A DNA stretch of 64,000 bases, from the NCBI RefSeq assembly GCF_003481825.1, contig NZ_QULW01000022.1, forward strand, positions 1-64,000. Direction: 5' to 3'. The notes beneath the pieces are model-generated. The model searched no databases. It saw only the letters and a list, made by a program, of their open reading frames with translations, and had not been told where the DNA came from. This document shows, piece after piece, positions 1 to 8,779 of the stretch; within the stretch, counting starts at the first letter, position 1, and every line of letters begins with the position of its first letter. This DNA is from Clostridium sp. OM02-18AC (lineage in GTDB: Bacteria > Bacillota > Clostridia > Lachnospirales > Lachnospiraceae). The position numbers and the translations under genes are program-made.

Positions 1-509
1 TTCAGACGCTTTCATCTCGGCAATTGAATAACCGAGGATTCCCGCTTGTTATCCTAAAATACCAAAACCTTCGGATTCCAGCAAATTGCAAATTCATCAC
101 AATCATAACGCTTGTCACGAATTACATATTCAGCAGATAGTTCATCTTCATTTTCAAACTGTTCTTTTCTGTATACCACACCTGTACTGGTTTCCAACAA
201 ATAATAATCTGGTGAGAATATATTTCCACTATTCTGCATAATTTTGCTTGGCTTCAAGCGTGCCAATTCATCCAGATGTTCTGCAACAACCGGCACCTTA
301 TGAATGGCTATATGCTCAGTCAGTTCACGATTCATAACACTGAGAACAAGAATTGCCCCTCGTTTTAAATGGCGATGAATATTTTTCACAATTGCTCTGT
401 TATCTTCCTCACGGACAAAAGAGCCTACCACATCATAAAGGCACAGTGCCAAATCCGCTGTTTTTTTCAGATCAATACTTCTACAATCTCCCTCTTCAAA
501 TGCATTCAC
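1..509 (-). pseudogene. Remnant of a class I SAM-dependent methyltransferase
   Basis: An open frame of about 151 codons (54-509) matches the middle of small-molecule methyltransferases: an acidic strand, a CLYDVVGSF segment and LVLSVMNREL. The N-terminal Rossmann half with the SAM-binding glycine motif is absent. In-frame stops precede the first GTG, and the break lies only 18 bases after the glmM stop. The C-terminus is also damaged. Shifting frame near position 90 restores a plausible LLESEGFGIL tail, and the next bases in that frame read toward a typical KA(K/S)E ending, interrupted by a stop. The stretch is more AT-rich than glmM. The visible facts are the missing N-terminus and frame shift; loss of function is inferred. 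It may continue beyond the left edge. Confidence 0.7.
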
Positions 510-527
510 CTATTGCATTATCGCTTT

Positions 528-1898
528 CTACAGCACATGTCCCTGTGCCTTCATGACTTCGATCACCTGGTCCACCAGCTGTTCGCACTGCGCAGTGGTC
601 GGTGCCTCTACCATGACGCGTACCACCGGCTCGGTGCCGGACTGGCGCAGAAGGATGCGTCCGTCGCTTCCCAGAATTTCTGTAACTTTTTTGACCTCTG
701 CCTGAACCGCCGGGTCGTCCTGTGCCAGCTTTTTGTCATGGACACGGACATTTTTCAGTACCTGCGGAAGGATTTCAACCTCGGAAGCCAGCTTGCCAAG
801 GGTCTCTTTCTTCTCCAGCATGACTTCCATAACCTTTAAGGAGGTCAGGATGCCATCACCGGTGGTGGCATGCTTGCTGAAGATGATATGACCGGACTGC
901 TCACCACCCAGGCAGTTTCCGTACTGGGACATATTCTCGTAGACGTATTTGTCGCCTACTGCAGTCTTTTCATAGGAGATGCCTTCCCGGTCGAATGCCT
1001 TATACAGACCGAAGTTGGACATGATGGTGGTGACAACCGTGTTGTTCTTTAAGCTGCCGGTCTCTTTCATGTACTTGCCGCACACATAGAGGATCAAGTC
1101 GCCATCTACCACGTTGCCGTTCCCGTCAACCGCGATACAGCGGTCTGCGTCTCCGTCGTAGGCGAAACCGACATCACAGCCGGTCTCTTTCACGTAATCC
1201 TGCAGCACATGGATGTGGGTGGATCCGCAATCGGTATTGATATTCAATCCGTTCGGATGGTTGTTGATGACATGAGTCTCGGCACCCAGGGCGTCAAAGA
1301 CGTTCTTGGCGATGGCGGATGCACTTCCGTTTGCACAGTCCAGAGCCACTTTTTTGCCCTTGAAGGAGCGGGTGGCAATGGAGATCAGATAACCGATGTA
1401 ACGGTTTCTGCCTGCGGAATAGTCGGTGGTGCGGCCGATGGCATCTTTTAAGGCAAATGGAATTTCTTCCATCTCGCCATCTAAGTAACGCTCAATCTCA
1501 ACAATAACGTCCTCTTCCAGTTTCTCGCCCTTGCCGTTGATGACCTTGATGCCGTTGTCGTAATATGGGTTATGGCTGGCAGAGATCATGATACCGCAGT
1601 CAAACTCCTCGGTGCGCACGACGTAGGATACGCTCGGTGTGGTGGTAACGTGGAGCAGGTAAACATCTGCGCCGGAGGCGGTGAGACCTGCAACCAGGGA
1701 GTACTCGAACATGTAGCTGCTGCGGCGGGTGTCCTTACCGATCGCAACGCGGCAGCGGCCTTCCGGGTTATCTGCAGTCTTTTTCGCCTGTTTTCCGTAG
1801 TACCAGCCCAGGAAACGGCCTACTTTATAGGCGTGTTCCACAGTCAGGTTGACGTTTGCTTCTCCGCGGAATCCGTCGGTGCCAAAATATTTTCCCAT
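528..1898 (-). CDS. glmM: Phosphoglucosamine mutase
   Basis: Converts glucosamine-6-phosphate to glucosamine-1-phosphate, the step before UDP-GlcNAc for peptidoglycan and wall polymers. The 456-residue product is full length for the alpha-D-phosphohexomutase family. It shows MGKYFGTDGFRGEAN at the start, the phosphoserine loop ISASHNPYYDNGIK near residue 100, the metal loop DGDADRC near 245 and the phosphate-binding RQSGTEPVVRVMVE near the end. The ATG at 1898 has an AGAGGAG ribosome site 8 bases upstream. It is the last gene of the leftward rfbABD block, separated from rfbD by 90 bases containing a hairpin, so it may be partly co-transcribed with the sugar nucleotide genes. Cytoplasmic. Confidence 0.97.
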   Translation of the reverse strand: MGKYFGTDGFRGEANVNLTVEHAYKVGRFLGWYYGKQAKKTADNPEGRCRVAIGKDTRRSSYMFEYSLVAGLTASGADVYLLHVTTTPSVSYVVRTEEFDCGIMISASHNPYYDNGIKVINGKGEKLEEDVIVEIERYLDGEMEEIPFALKDAIGRTTDYSAGRNRYIGYLISIATRSFKGKKVALDCANGSASAIAKNVFDALGAETHVINNHPNGLNINTDCGSTHIHVLQDYVKETGCDVGFAYDGDADRCIAVDGNGNVVDGDLILYVCGKYMKETGSLKNNTVVTTIMSNFGLYKAFDREGISYEKTAVGDKYVYENMSQYGNCLGGEQSGHIIFSKHATTGDGILTSLKVMEVMLEKKETLGKLASEVEILPQVLKNVRVHDKKLAQDDPAVQAEVKKVTEILGSDGRILLRQSGTEPVVRVMVEAPTTAQCEQLVDQVIEVMKAQGHVL

Positions 1899-1943
1899 AA
1901 TGTTGTTCTCCTCTTTTCTAGCTCAGTTTAAAAGCAAAACCTG

Positions 1944-1978
1944 AAATTCCCGGCAGGCACACCTGCGCCGCCGGGAAC
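1944..1978 (-). terminator. GC-rich hairpin between rfbD and glmM
   Basis: The arms TTCCCGGC and GCCGGGAA, with extra pairing inside, form a strong stem on the leftward transcript, followed by a loose T-rich stretch. It could be a weak terminator or attenuator that lowers read-through from the rfb genes into glmM. The T-tract is interrupted, so the call is tentative. Confidence 0.4.
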
Positions 1979-1988
1979 CTTTCGTATT

Positions 1989-2834
1989 TTAATATTCGAT
2001 TTCTTTTAAGAAGCGGCCCAGCGCATCCTGCCATGCCGGAAGGCGCTCAAAGCCGTTGTCGCTGAGTTTTTCCTTGCTCATGCGGCTGTTGGACGGGCGG
2101 GTTGCTTTTGCCGGGAACTCGCTGCTGCTGACCGGAGTCACCGGAACATCCATGCCTGCCTGGCGGAAGATTTCCTTCGCAAACTCGTACCAGCTGCACA
2201 GTCCTTCGTTGGTGGCATGGTAGCGACCGTACTTGTCGGTCTGGATCATGTCGACCAGCAACCTTGCCAGGTCGTAGGTGTAGGTTGGGGAACCAACCTG
2301 GTCATCGACAACGCTGACTGCTCCACGTTCTTTGCCCAGACGCAGCATGGTCTTGATAAAGTTTTTTCCTGCCACGCCGAATACCCAGGCGATGCGCACG
2401 ATGAAGTACTTGTCGGACAGTTCTTCAACTGCCAGCTCACCCTCATATTTGGTCTGTCCGTATACATTTAACGGATGGCGCTCATCGTCCGGCTCCCACG
2501 GGCGGGTGCCCTGACCGTCGAACACGTAGTCCGTGCTGATGTACATGAGTTTCACATCAGCCTCTTTGCATGCCTGCGCGACGTTGCGGGTGCCCTCTCC
2601 GTTGATGCGACGGCAGAGTTCCACATTATCTTCAGCTGCATCTACTGCAGTATATGCGGCACAGTGGATGACGGCATCTGCCCCGGACGCTTTGATCACA
2701 CGTCTGCAGGCTTCTGCATCGGTGATATCCATCTCTTCCACGTCGACGCCGATGCCCTCGATGCCGCGTTTTGCCAGTTCATTCATCAGGTCAGTTCCAA
2801 GCTGGCCTTTTGCTCCTGTTACCAGAACCTTCAT
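1989..2834 (-). CDS. rfbD: dTDP-4-dehydrorhamnose reductase
   Basis: NADPH-dependent reduction of dTDP-4-dehydro-L-rhamnose to dTDP-L-rhamnose, the last step of the pathway. The product has 281 residues, normal for RmlD. Visible are the nucleotide-binding GAKGQLGTDL near residue 7, the conserved HCAAYTAVDAAE segment, STDYVFDG near 100 and the catalytic Tyr-Lys pair in YGQTKYEGE near 128. The ATG has an AGAGGAA site upstream. It follows rfbB by 36 bases in the same operon. A dedicated rfbC epimerase, which normally supplies its substrate, is not in the window. Confidence 0.95.
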   Translation of the reverse strand: MKVLVTGAKGQLGTDLMNELAKRGIEGIGVDVEEMDITDAEACRRVIKASGADAVIHCAAYTAVDAAEDNVELCRRINGEGTRNVAQACKEADVKLMYISTDYVFDGQGTRPWEPDDERHPLNVYGQTKYEGELAVEELSDKYFIVRIAWVFGVAGKNFIKTMLRLGKERGAVSVVDDQVGSPTYTYDLARLLVDMIQTDKYGRYHATNEGLCSWYEFAKEIFRQAGMDVPVTPVSSSEFPAKATRPSNSRMSKEKLSDNGFERLPAWQDALGRFLKEIEY

Positions 2835-2870
2835 GTTGTTTCCTCTTTCTGAATGATGGTCACCGCAGGA

Positions 2871-3899
2871 TTATACCTCCTCGCGGTTTCCGTACATTTT
2901 CTCGTAATAATTCTGATACTCACCGGAGATGATGGTCTCCCACCACTCGCGGTTCTCCAGGTACCATTTGATGGTCTTCTTGATGCCGTCTGCGAATTTG
3001 GTCTCCGGCAGCCAGCCAAGCTCGTTGTGGATCTTGGTCGGGTCGATGGCATAACGCATGTCGTGGCCCTTACGGTCGGTGACATGGGTGATCAGGCTTT
3101 CCGGCTTGCCCAGCTCTTTGCAGATCAGCTTCACGATGTCGATGTTGCGCATCTCGTTGTGACCGCCGATGTTATAAACCTCACCGACGCGTCCTTTGTG
3201 AATGATCAGGTCGATGGCCTTGCAGTGGTCCTCCACATACAGCCAGTCGCGGACATTTAAGCCCTCGCCGTAAACCGGGAGCGGCTTGTCTGCCAGTGCA
3301 TTTGCGATCATAAGCGGGATCAGCTTCTCCGGGAAGTGGTACGGACCGTAGTTGTTGGAGCAGCGGCTGATGGTGATCGGCAGACCGTAGGTGCGGTGAT
3401 ATGCCTGTACCAGCAGATCAGCGCCTGCCTTGGAGGAGCTGTACGGGCTGCTGGTGTGGATCGGGGTCTCCTCAGTGAAGAAGAGATCCGGGCGGTCTAA
3501 CGGAAGGTCGCCGTATACTTCATCGGTGGATACCTGGTGGTAACGCTTGATACCGTACTTGCGGCAGGCATCCATCATCACTGCGGTTCCCTTAATGTTG
3601 GTGTCTAAGAAGATCTCCGGGTTTTCAATGGAGCGGTCTACATGGCTCTCTGCTGCGAAGTTTACCACGATGTCCGGATGCTCTTCCTCAAACAGCTTGT
3701 AGATAGCCTCGCGGTCGCAGATATTGATCTTGCAGAAGCGGAAGTTCGGGTTCTTTAATGCCTCTTCCAGGGTGGATAAATTACCTGCGTAGGTCAGACA
3801 GTCTACGCATACGATCCGGTAATCCGGATACTTGTTTAACATATGATATACGAAGTTGGAGCCGATGAAACCGGCGCCGCCTGTTACGATGATGGTCAT
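2871..3899 (-). CDS. rfbB: dTDP-glucose 4,6-dehydratase
   Basis: Dehydrates dTDP-glucose to dTDP-4-keto-6-deoxyglucose using bound NAD. The 342-residue protein is an extended short-chain dehydrogenase with the NAD loop GGAGFIGSNF at residues 7-16, the active-site STDEVYGDL near 123 and the catalytic YSSSK near 153. All are intact, and the length is typical of RmlB. AGAGGA precedes the ATG. It lies 25 bases after rfbA and 36 before rfbD, so the three are one operon. The product is used by rfbD after epimerisation, or by other deoxysugar enzymes. Confidence 0.97.
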   Translation of the reverse strand: MTIIVTGGAGFIGSNFVYHMLNKYPDYRIVCVDCLTYAGNLSTLEEALKNPNFRFCKINICDREAIYKLFEEEHPDIVVNFAAESHVDRSIENPEIFLDTNIKGTAVMMDACRKYGIKRYHQVSTDEVYGDLPLDRPDLFFTEETPIHTSSPYSSSKAGADLLVQAYHRTYGLPITISRCSNNYGPYHFPEKLIPLMIANALADKPLPVYGEGLNVRDWLYVEDHCKAIDLIIHKGRVGEVYNIGGHNEMRNIDIVKLICKELGKPESLITHVTDRKGHDMRYAIDPTKIHNELGWLPETKFADGIKKTIKWYLENREWWETIISGEYQNYYEKMYGNREEV

Positions 3900-3924
3900 G
3901 GATTGTTTCCTCTTTTCTACTATT

Positions 3925-4827
3925 CTACTTCATGTCATTTCCGTGAAGTTTATCGATGTATTTCCCGTCCAGAACGTCTTTTAAATAACGGCCGTACTGG
4001 TTCTTCTTTAATACCTCATAGGTCTCCAGCACCTGCTCTTTGGTAATCCAGCCGTTTAAGTAAGCAATCTCCTCCAGGCACGCGATCTTGCGGTGCTGAT
4101 GGGTCTCGACGGTCTTGACAAAGTTGGTTGCCTCTACTAAAGACTCGTGGGTACCAGTATCCAGCCAGGTAAAGCCCTGTCCTAACAGGGTAACATCCAG
4201 CTCGCCGTTCTCTAAGTAGATGCGGTTCAGATCGGTGATCTCCAGCTCACCGCGGGCAGATGGCTTTAAGCTCTTGGCATACTCAACCACGCGGTTGTCA
4301 TAGAAGTACAGACCGGTCACGCAGTAGTTGGACTTCGGATGCTCCGGCTTCTCCTCGATGGAAATTGCCTTGCCCTCAGAGTCGAACTCTACGATACCGA
4401 AACGCTCCGGATCGTCTACATAGTAACCGAATACGGTAGCGCCCTTCTCTTTGGCCGCTGCCGCGCGCAGGCGTTTCTTTAAGCCCTGGCCGTGGAAGAT
4501 GTTGTCACCCAGTACCATGGCAACCGGCTCACCGCCGATGAACTCTTCGCCGATGATGAATGCCTGAGCCAGTCCGTCCGGGCTCGGCTGTACGGCGTAA
4601 GACAGTTCCACGCCAAACTGGTGTCCATCTCCAAGCAGTGCCTCGAAACGCGGAGTATCCACCGGAGTGGAGATGATCAGGATTTCCCGGATGCCGGCGT
4701 TCATAAGCACAGACAGCGGATAGTAGATCATCGGCTTGTCGTAGATTGGAAGCAGCTGTTTGGATGTAACTTTGGTCAGCGGATACAGGCGGGTACCTGA
4801 GCCGCCTGCCAGTATGATACCTTTCAT
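3925..4827 (-). CDS. rfbA: Glucose-1-phosphate thymidylyltransferase
   Basis: Makes dTDP-glucose from glucose-1-phosphate and dTTP, the entry to dTDP-rhamnose. The 300 residues show the nucleotidyltransferase signature GGSGTRLYPLT near residue 8, SKQLLPIYDKPMIYYPLS, the metal site LGDNIFHG near 110 and EEKPEHPKSNYCVTGLYFYD near 163. It is the first gene of the leftward operon, with an AAAGGAGA ribosome site and a well-spaced promoter 76 bases upstream. The sugar probably feeds a cell wall or capsule polysaccharide, which is inference. Confidence 0.97.
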   Translation of the reverse strand: MKGIILAGGSGTRLYPLTKVTSKQLLPIYDKPMIYYPLSVLMNAGIREILIISTPVDTPRFEALLGDGHQFGVELSYAVQPSPDGLAQAFIIGEEFIGGEPVAMVLGDNIFHGQGLKKRLRAAAAKEKGATVFGYYVDDPERFGIVEFDSEGKAISIEEKPEHPKSNYCVTGLYFYDNRVVEYAKSLKPSARGELEITDLNRIYLENGELDVTLLGQGFTWLDTGTHESLVEATNFVKTVETHQHRKIACLEEIAYLNGWITKEQVLETYEVLKKNQYGRYLKDVLDGKYIDKLHGNDMK

Positions 4828-4902
4828 AAGTGTTCTCCTTTTAAAAACATAAAATACCGCCCGGGTCTCTTTTGTAAGTACGGACAGTCTAAGCTAGTTT
4901 GT

Positions 4903-4931
4903 ACTATACCACAGATGCGCGGAGATTGCAA
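4903..4931 (-). promoter_or_regulatory. Predicted sigma-A promoter of the rfbABD operon
   Basis: On the leftward strand TTGCAA (4926-4931) and TATAGT (4903-4908) are 17 bases apart. They match 4 of 6 and 5 of 6 consensus positions. The leader to the rfbA start is about 70 bases. Confidence 0.6.
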
Positions 4932-5066
4932 TCTGCGCGCGGAAAGGAAGCGTGGAAATTCGTGTCTGGATTCATATCTGGATTCGGGTTTTTGCCGATG
5001 CTTCGCATTCCAAATCGGCAAAATCCCATTGCCGGGCACATATGCATAAGCAGTAACCCCCTGTCT

Positions 5067-5771
5067 TCAGGAATCCGTAAGTGTTTCCGCCGAGACATGC
5101 AGCACACGTGCAAGCTTCTGCAATGTCCGCGCCTGGGTTTTGCCGATATCACGCTCGCCCTGCTCAAACAGCTGGATCTGCCGGAGTGGGACACCGGACT
5201 GTGCTGCCAGTTCCCGCTGGGATAATTTGGCGTATGCCCTAAGGCGCTTCAGTCTGGACTCCTGTCTGGCTTTTTGCATCCGTTCATCCATAATTTCCAC
5301 AAATTTGCTGATATCTGCCTCATGGAGCGGATCATACATGCCGCAGACCTCCGTAACCGGAACTGCATTTTGGATCTGTTTGAAGTTTTCCACGCGATAC
5401 CACTGATAATACGCCAATACCCACCCCGTCCAATACTCCGGGGACTTATCCAGATACATCAGATCTTCCACATCCGGAACAGAAAGTCCGCTAAGACGCA
5501 GTACTTCCTTGGCTATTTCACAGCCATTTTTCCCGGCAACAAACGCGCAATTGCCGATTTCAAACTGCGCCGCCATGCCGCTGATCAGAAACATGGTATA
5601 AAAATCCTGCAGATCATAATCTAATGTATTCACCGCGTAATCCAGCATATCCCCAAGCACCCGCTGTGCCAATGGGAGATAGTCCTCATCGTAAGCATGG
5701 AGCTGGCTTTGCCCGGAACCCGCTTCTGCTACCGTATGGCTGTGATATTCTTTATCGCAAGCGTGGATCAT
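5067..5771 (-). CDS. XRE-type HTH protein paired with DUF3990 protein (putative antitoxin)
   Basis: A 234-residue protein. The last 60 residues form a clear Cro/C1-type helix-turn-helix: a LKRLRAYAKLSQRELAAQSG helix pair, then VPLRQIQLFEQGERDIGKTQ. The first 170 residues are acidic and helical, rich in aromatic residues, and match no family I can name with certainty. The gene starts inside the 3' end of the DUF3990 gene with a 20-base overlap, so translation is coupled. A fused HTH plus such an overlap is what autoregulating antitoxins look like. The role is inferred from this arrangement. An alternative is a simple transcription factor for the neighbouring gene. Confidence 0.75.
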   Translation of the reverse strand: MIHACDKEYHSHTVAEAGSGQSQLHAYDEDYLPLAQRVLGDMLDYAVNTLDYDLQDFYTMFLISGMAAQFEIGNCAFVAGKNGCEIAKEVLRLSGLSVPDVEDLMYLDKSPEYWTGWVLAYYQWYRVENFKQIQNAVPVTEVCGMYDPLHEADISKFVEIMDERMQKARQESRLKRLRAYAKLSQRELAAQSGVPLRQIQLFEQGERDIGKTQARTLQKLARVLHVSAETLTDS

Positions 5772-6429
5772 GATTCTCCATCCCCTCTCTCATAATATCA
5801 ATCATATAGATATCGGAAACCTGCGCGCCTTCTCCTCTGGTTTCCCGGTATTGCCGCCGTGCTGCCTTATCGCGCTGCTGCTTCTTTTGATAATATTCTT
5901 CCGCATAAGCCGCCTCATATCCCAGAAAAAGAAGCTGTGAAAAGGCTTTCTGGCTTTTCAATACCACCTGTTCTCCTAATTTTCCAAGGCGCATGGCATG
6001 TTCCAGCTGTTTGAAAGAAATGGTTCCCATTACAAAATCCTGCGCAAAAGAAAAGTAGGAATCATCCGCACGATACCCAATGATGACATCGTATGCCGAT
6101 ATATCGATCATGAAATGCTCCTGTAGATAGTTTTTTGCTGTTTCTGCAATGGAACGCTGCTGCCAGTAACTGCGGTAACGGGTCAGAAGTGCCAGCCAGT
6201 TTAGGATACTGTAATCATCCTGATTCAGATTCAATACATGTAACCCATCCATTTCTAACTGATAACGGTTTGCGTATCCATCCTTATTTTTCGCACAAGC
6301 CCATTCTTTTGCCAGTTCTATGTTTTCCGTACAATAAAAGCCCCGTCCGTAATCATTGTTATAGTTTCCCAGTCCATATTCCGGCTTGGGAATTATATGG
6401 TCAGAACCATGATAGAGAAGTTTCTTCAT
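5752..6429 (-). CDS. DUF3990 protein, ADP-ribosyltransferase-like (putative toxin)
   Basis: The N-terminus reads LLYHGSDHIIPKPEYGLG, then NNDYGRGFYCTENIELAKEWA. This is the HG(S/T) ... GRGFY(L/C)T pattern of DUF3990, a family placed in the ADP-ribosyltransferase fold. The product is about 225 residues, with a charged helical tail (YYQKKQQRDKAARRQYRE). I place the start at 6429. An AAAGGAGG site sits 11 bases before that ATG but only 2 bases before the upstream in-frame ATG at 6438. Its partner overlaps it by 20 bases. DUF3990 genes are predicted toxins in gene-pair surveys; toxicity here is inference. Confidence 0.75.
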   Translation of the reverse strand: MKKLLYHGSDHIIPKPEYGLGNYNNDYGRGFYCTENIELAKEWACAKNKDGYANRYQLEMDGLHVLNLNQDDYSILNWLALLTRYRSYWQQRSIAETAKNYLQEHFMIDISAYDVIIGYRADDSYFSFAQDFVMGTISFKQLEHAMRLGKLGEQVVLKSQKAFSQLLFLGYEAAYAEEYYQKKQQRDKAARRQYRETRGEGAQVSDIYMIDIMREGMENHDPRLR

Positions 6430-6461
6430 AATCCGCATCGCCTCCTTTGCGCGAAATAAAA

Positions 6462-6504
6462 ATATCGCTGTAGAGATATTTTTATTATATCTCTACAGCG
6501 ATAT
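6462..6504 (-). promoter_or_regulatory. Perfect 18-bp inverted repeat upstream of the DUF3990 pair
   Basis: ATATCGCTGTAGAGATAT at 6462-6479 is repeated in exact reverse complement at 6487-6504, with a 7-base AT loop. On the leftward strand it is followed by TTTTATTT, so it could terminate the upstream sortase transcript. It also lies just ahead of the DUF3990 ribosome site, where an HTH antitoxin would bind. Either or both roles fit; I cannot separate them from sequence. Confidence 0.6.
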
Positions 6505-6587
6505 CTGTACAATCATTTTTCTTATTTGTTTTAGGAATCTGCCAAATTTGTTGCTGCCTGCGCAGCATATGAGCAGCAACAAATCTC

Positions 6588-7484
6588 CTACTTACGAACC
6601 GTTGCGGTTTCCGCACTGGTCGATTCCGCAGGAACTGCACTGGTTTCCGGTACATTCCGTCCGGTTGCAGGCAGGAAGTTCCCATCTTCATCAACCTCTG
6701 CCGCAAAGAGCAGGGTTCTGGCGTCGTTCTTCTCATAGCTGCAGGTTACCAGCACAAACATGGAATCAAACGGCTGCTCCGGCACCTCTGCAAAGCTGCA
6801 CGGTGCCAGACGCTCACTCACCCACTGATCAAACGATGCCTGGGACTTGAACGAGGTCTTGCGGACGATGCCATTGGAATCGCTGTAGTAGCAGCCCAGC
6901 GTTTTTAAATGGATGGTGCGCTCCGGGGTATAGATTTCAAAATAGCGGTGCGCCTCAAAGAAATCCTGGTCCTTGAATTTCACAACATCCTTAAACATGG
7001 AGCCATCCTTCATGTGGTGGCCATAGATCGGGTTATTCCAACCGCTGAAGTCAGACTTACTGTCGGCATCCAGATAAATGGTGCCGTACACACTGTCTTT
7101 CCCCTCAAAATCCTTATGTAAATAGTACTGGTTGTCCGGAGACTGGACGATCGGATAATCGATTTTGGTATCCGGCACCCGGATCCAGCCGATGGTGTCC
7201 GGATTCGTCTCTAATAAAGAAGCAAAATCAATCGGGGAGACATACGGCGCCTCGGTCTCTGCCTCCGTTTCTTCTGTTTCCGGCGGTGTGGTCTCTGCCT
7301 CCGTCTGACTCGCTGCCTGCGCCAGGCTCTCCTCGAGACGTCGCTGGGCTGCTGCATCCATCCACTCCTTCACCAGGCTGAGGGCACTGGCGATCATGAT
7401 GAGTAAGAGGATGGCGATGATGAGGCGGCGAAGAAGACCGCTGGAATTCTTTTTTGGTTTTTGATTGTGTTCCATATCGGACAT
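6588..7484 (-). CDS. srtB: Class B sortase
   Basis: Membrane-anchored cysteine transpeptidase that joins surface proteins to the wall or to each other. The 298 residues have a basic N-terminus, a transmembrane helix at about 20-38 and an acidic Thr/Glu linker to about 80. The catalytic domain has His in IYGHHMKDGSMF (156-157), Cys in VLVTCSYEKNDAR (248) and Arg at 256. The spacing and the inserted helix (SFDQWVSERLAP) fit class B rather than class A. A GGGGG ribosome site precedes the ATG. It lies 13 bases after prfA. No substrate is adjacent; the nearest candidate in the window is the 3927-residue adhesin 18 kb away, and a link is speculative. Confidence 0.9.
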   Translation of the reverse strand: MSDMEHNQKPKKNSSGLLRRLIIAILLLIMIASALSLVKEWMDAAAQRRLEESLAQAASQTEAETTPPETEETEAETEAPYVSPIDFASLLETNPDTIGWIRVPDTKIDYPIVQSPDNQYYLHKDFEGKDSVYGTIYLDADSKSDFSGWNNPIYGHHMKDGSMFKDVVKFKDQDFFEAHRYFEIYTPERTIHLKTLGCYYSDSNGIVRKTSFKSQASFDQWVSERLAPCSFAEVPEQPFDSMFVLVTCSYEKNDARTLLFAAEVDEDGNFLPATGRNVPETSAVPAESTSAETATVRK

Positions 7485-7497
7485 AACTGCCCCCTTT

Positions 7498-8571
7498 TTA
7501 CACTTCGTTCATCTTCGCCAGCTTTGCTGCCTGGTCAGCTGCGATACATGCATCCAGAATTTCCTGGATGTCTCCATTCATGATCTTGTCTAACTTGTAT
7601 AAAGTCAGGTTGATGCGGTGGTCGGTGACACGGCCCTGCGGGAAGTTGTAGGTACGGATTTTCTCGGAACGGTCGCCGGTACCGATCTGGCTGCGACGCT
7701 CTGCTGCTTCCGCGTTCTGCTTCTTTTCCAGTTCCAGATCGTACAGCTTGGAACGCAGAAGACGGAATGCCTTTTCCTTGTTCTGCAGCTGGGATTTCTC
7801 GGTCTGGCTGTAGATGACGATTCCGGTCGGGATGTGGGTCAGACGTACTGCGGAGTCGGTGGTGTTGACGCACTGTCCGCCGTTACCAGACGCACGCATA
7901 ACATCGATACGGCAGTCGTTCATATCGATCTGAACGTCTACCTCTTCTGCCTCCGGCATCACTGCTACGGTAGCGGTGGAGGTATGGATACGTCCGCCAG
8001 ACTCGGTCTCCGGCACACGCTGTACGCGGTGTACGCCGGACTCGTACTTCATCTTGGAGTAAGCGCCCTTGCCGGTGATCATAGCCTGGACTTCTTTGAA
8101 GCCGCCGATTCCATTCTCACTTAAGGAGATGATCTCTACTTTCCAGTGCTGGCTCTCTGCATAGTTTACGTACATGCGGTAAAGCTCTGCTGCGAACAGA
8201 GCTGCCTCGTCGCCGCCTGCACCGGCGCGGATCTCCAGGATAATGTTCTTGTCATCGTTCGGGTCCTTCGGCAGTAACAGGATCTTTAATTCCTGCTCCA
8301 GCTCTTCCACACGCTTCTTGGCATCGGAAAGTTCTTCCTTGGCAAGTTCGCGCATGTCTTCATCGTTCTCTTCTTCCAGAAGTGCCAGACTGTCTTCAAT
8401 GTCCTGCTTTGCCTGCTTGTAGGCCTTGTAAGCCTCTACCAGAGGTGCCAGGTCCGCCTGCTCTTTCATGAGCTTACGGAAGCGGGTCTGGTTCTCGGTT
8501 ACGTTCGGCTCGCCTAATTCCTGCATGATTTCCTCATAGTGGATGAGGATGTCATCTAATCTGTCAAACAT
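7498..8571 (-). CDS. prfA: Peptide chain release factor 1
   Basis: Recognises UAA and UAG and triggers peptide release. The start is the ATG at 8571 (MFDRLDDILIHYEEIMQEL), which has AGGAGG upstream; a longer in-frame extension lacks one. The protein then has 357 residues, the normal length. The catalytic GGQ lies in RASGNGGQCVNTTDSAVRL near residue 225, and the family segments AGAGGDEAALFA and MKYESGVHRVQRVPETE are intact. Its modifying enzyme prmC is encoded 208 bases upstream in the same direction. Confidence 0.97.
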   Translation of the reverse strand: MFDRLDDILIHYEEIMQELGEPNVTENQTRFRKLMKEQADLAPLVEAYKAYKQAKQDIEDSLALLEEENDEDMRELAKEELSDAKKRVEELEQELKILLLPKDPNDDKNIILEIRAGAGGDEAALFAAELYRMYVNYAESQHWKVEIISLSENGIGGFKEVQAMITGKGAYSKMKYESGVHRVQRVPETESGGRIHTSTATVAVMPEAEEVDVQIDMNDCRIDVMRASGNGGQCVNTTDSAVRLTHIPTGIVIYSQTEKSQLQNKEKAFRLLRSKLYDLELEKKQNAEAAERRSQIGTGDRSEKIRTYNFPQGRVTDHRINLTLYKLDKIMNGDIQEILDACIAADQAAKLAKMNEV

Positions 8572-8779
8572 GGGGTTCCTCCTATATTTTGTAATGGTAC
8601 TGATTGATGTTCGTGGTTTGCTGCGGTTCACGTATATGTGCCCGGCAGCAAGTATCTATGTGTATGATTCTATCGTGTTCGGAACGGTTTGGTTCGTTCA
8701 GCGCCCTCCCGGTGACTCGCATTCCTACCGTTGCGCATGCTCGTTGTGTCATTGTGTATGCTCGTTGTGTATGCTGTCC

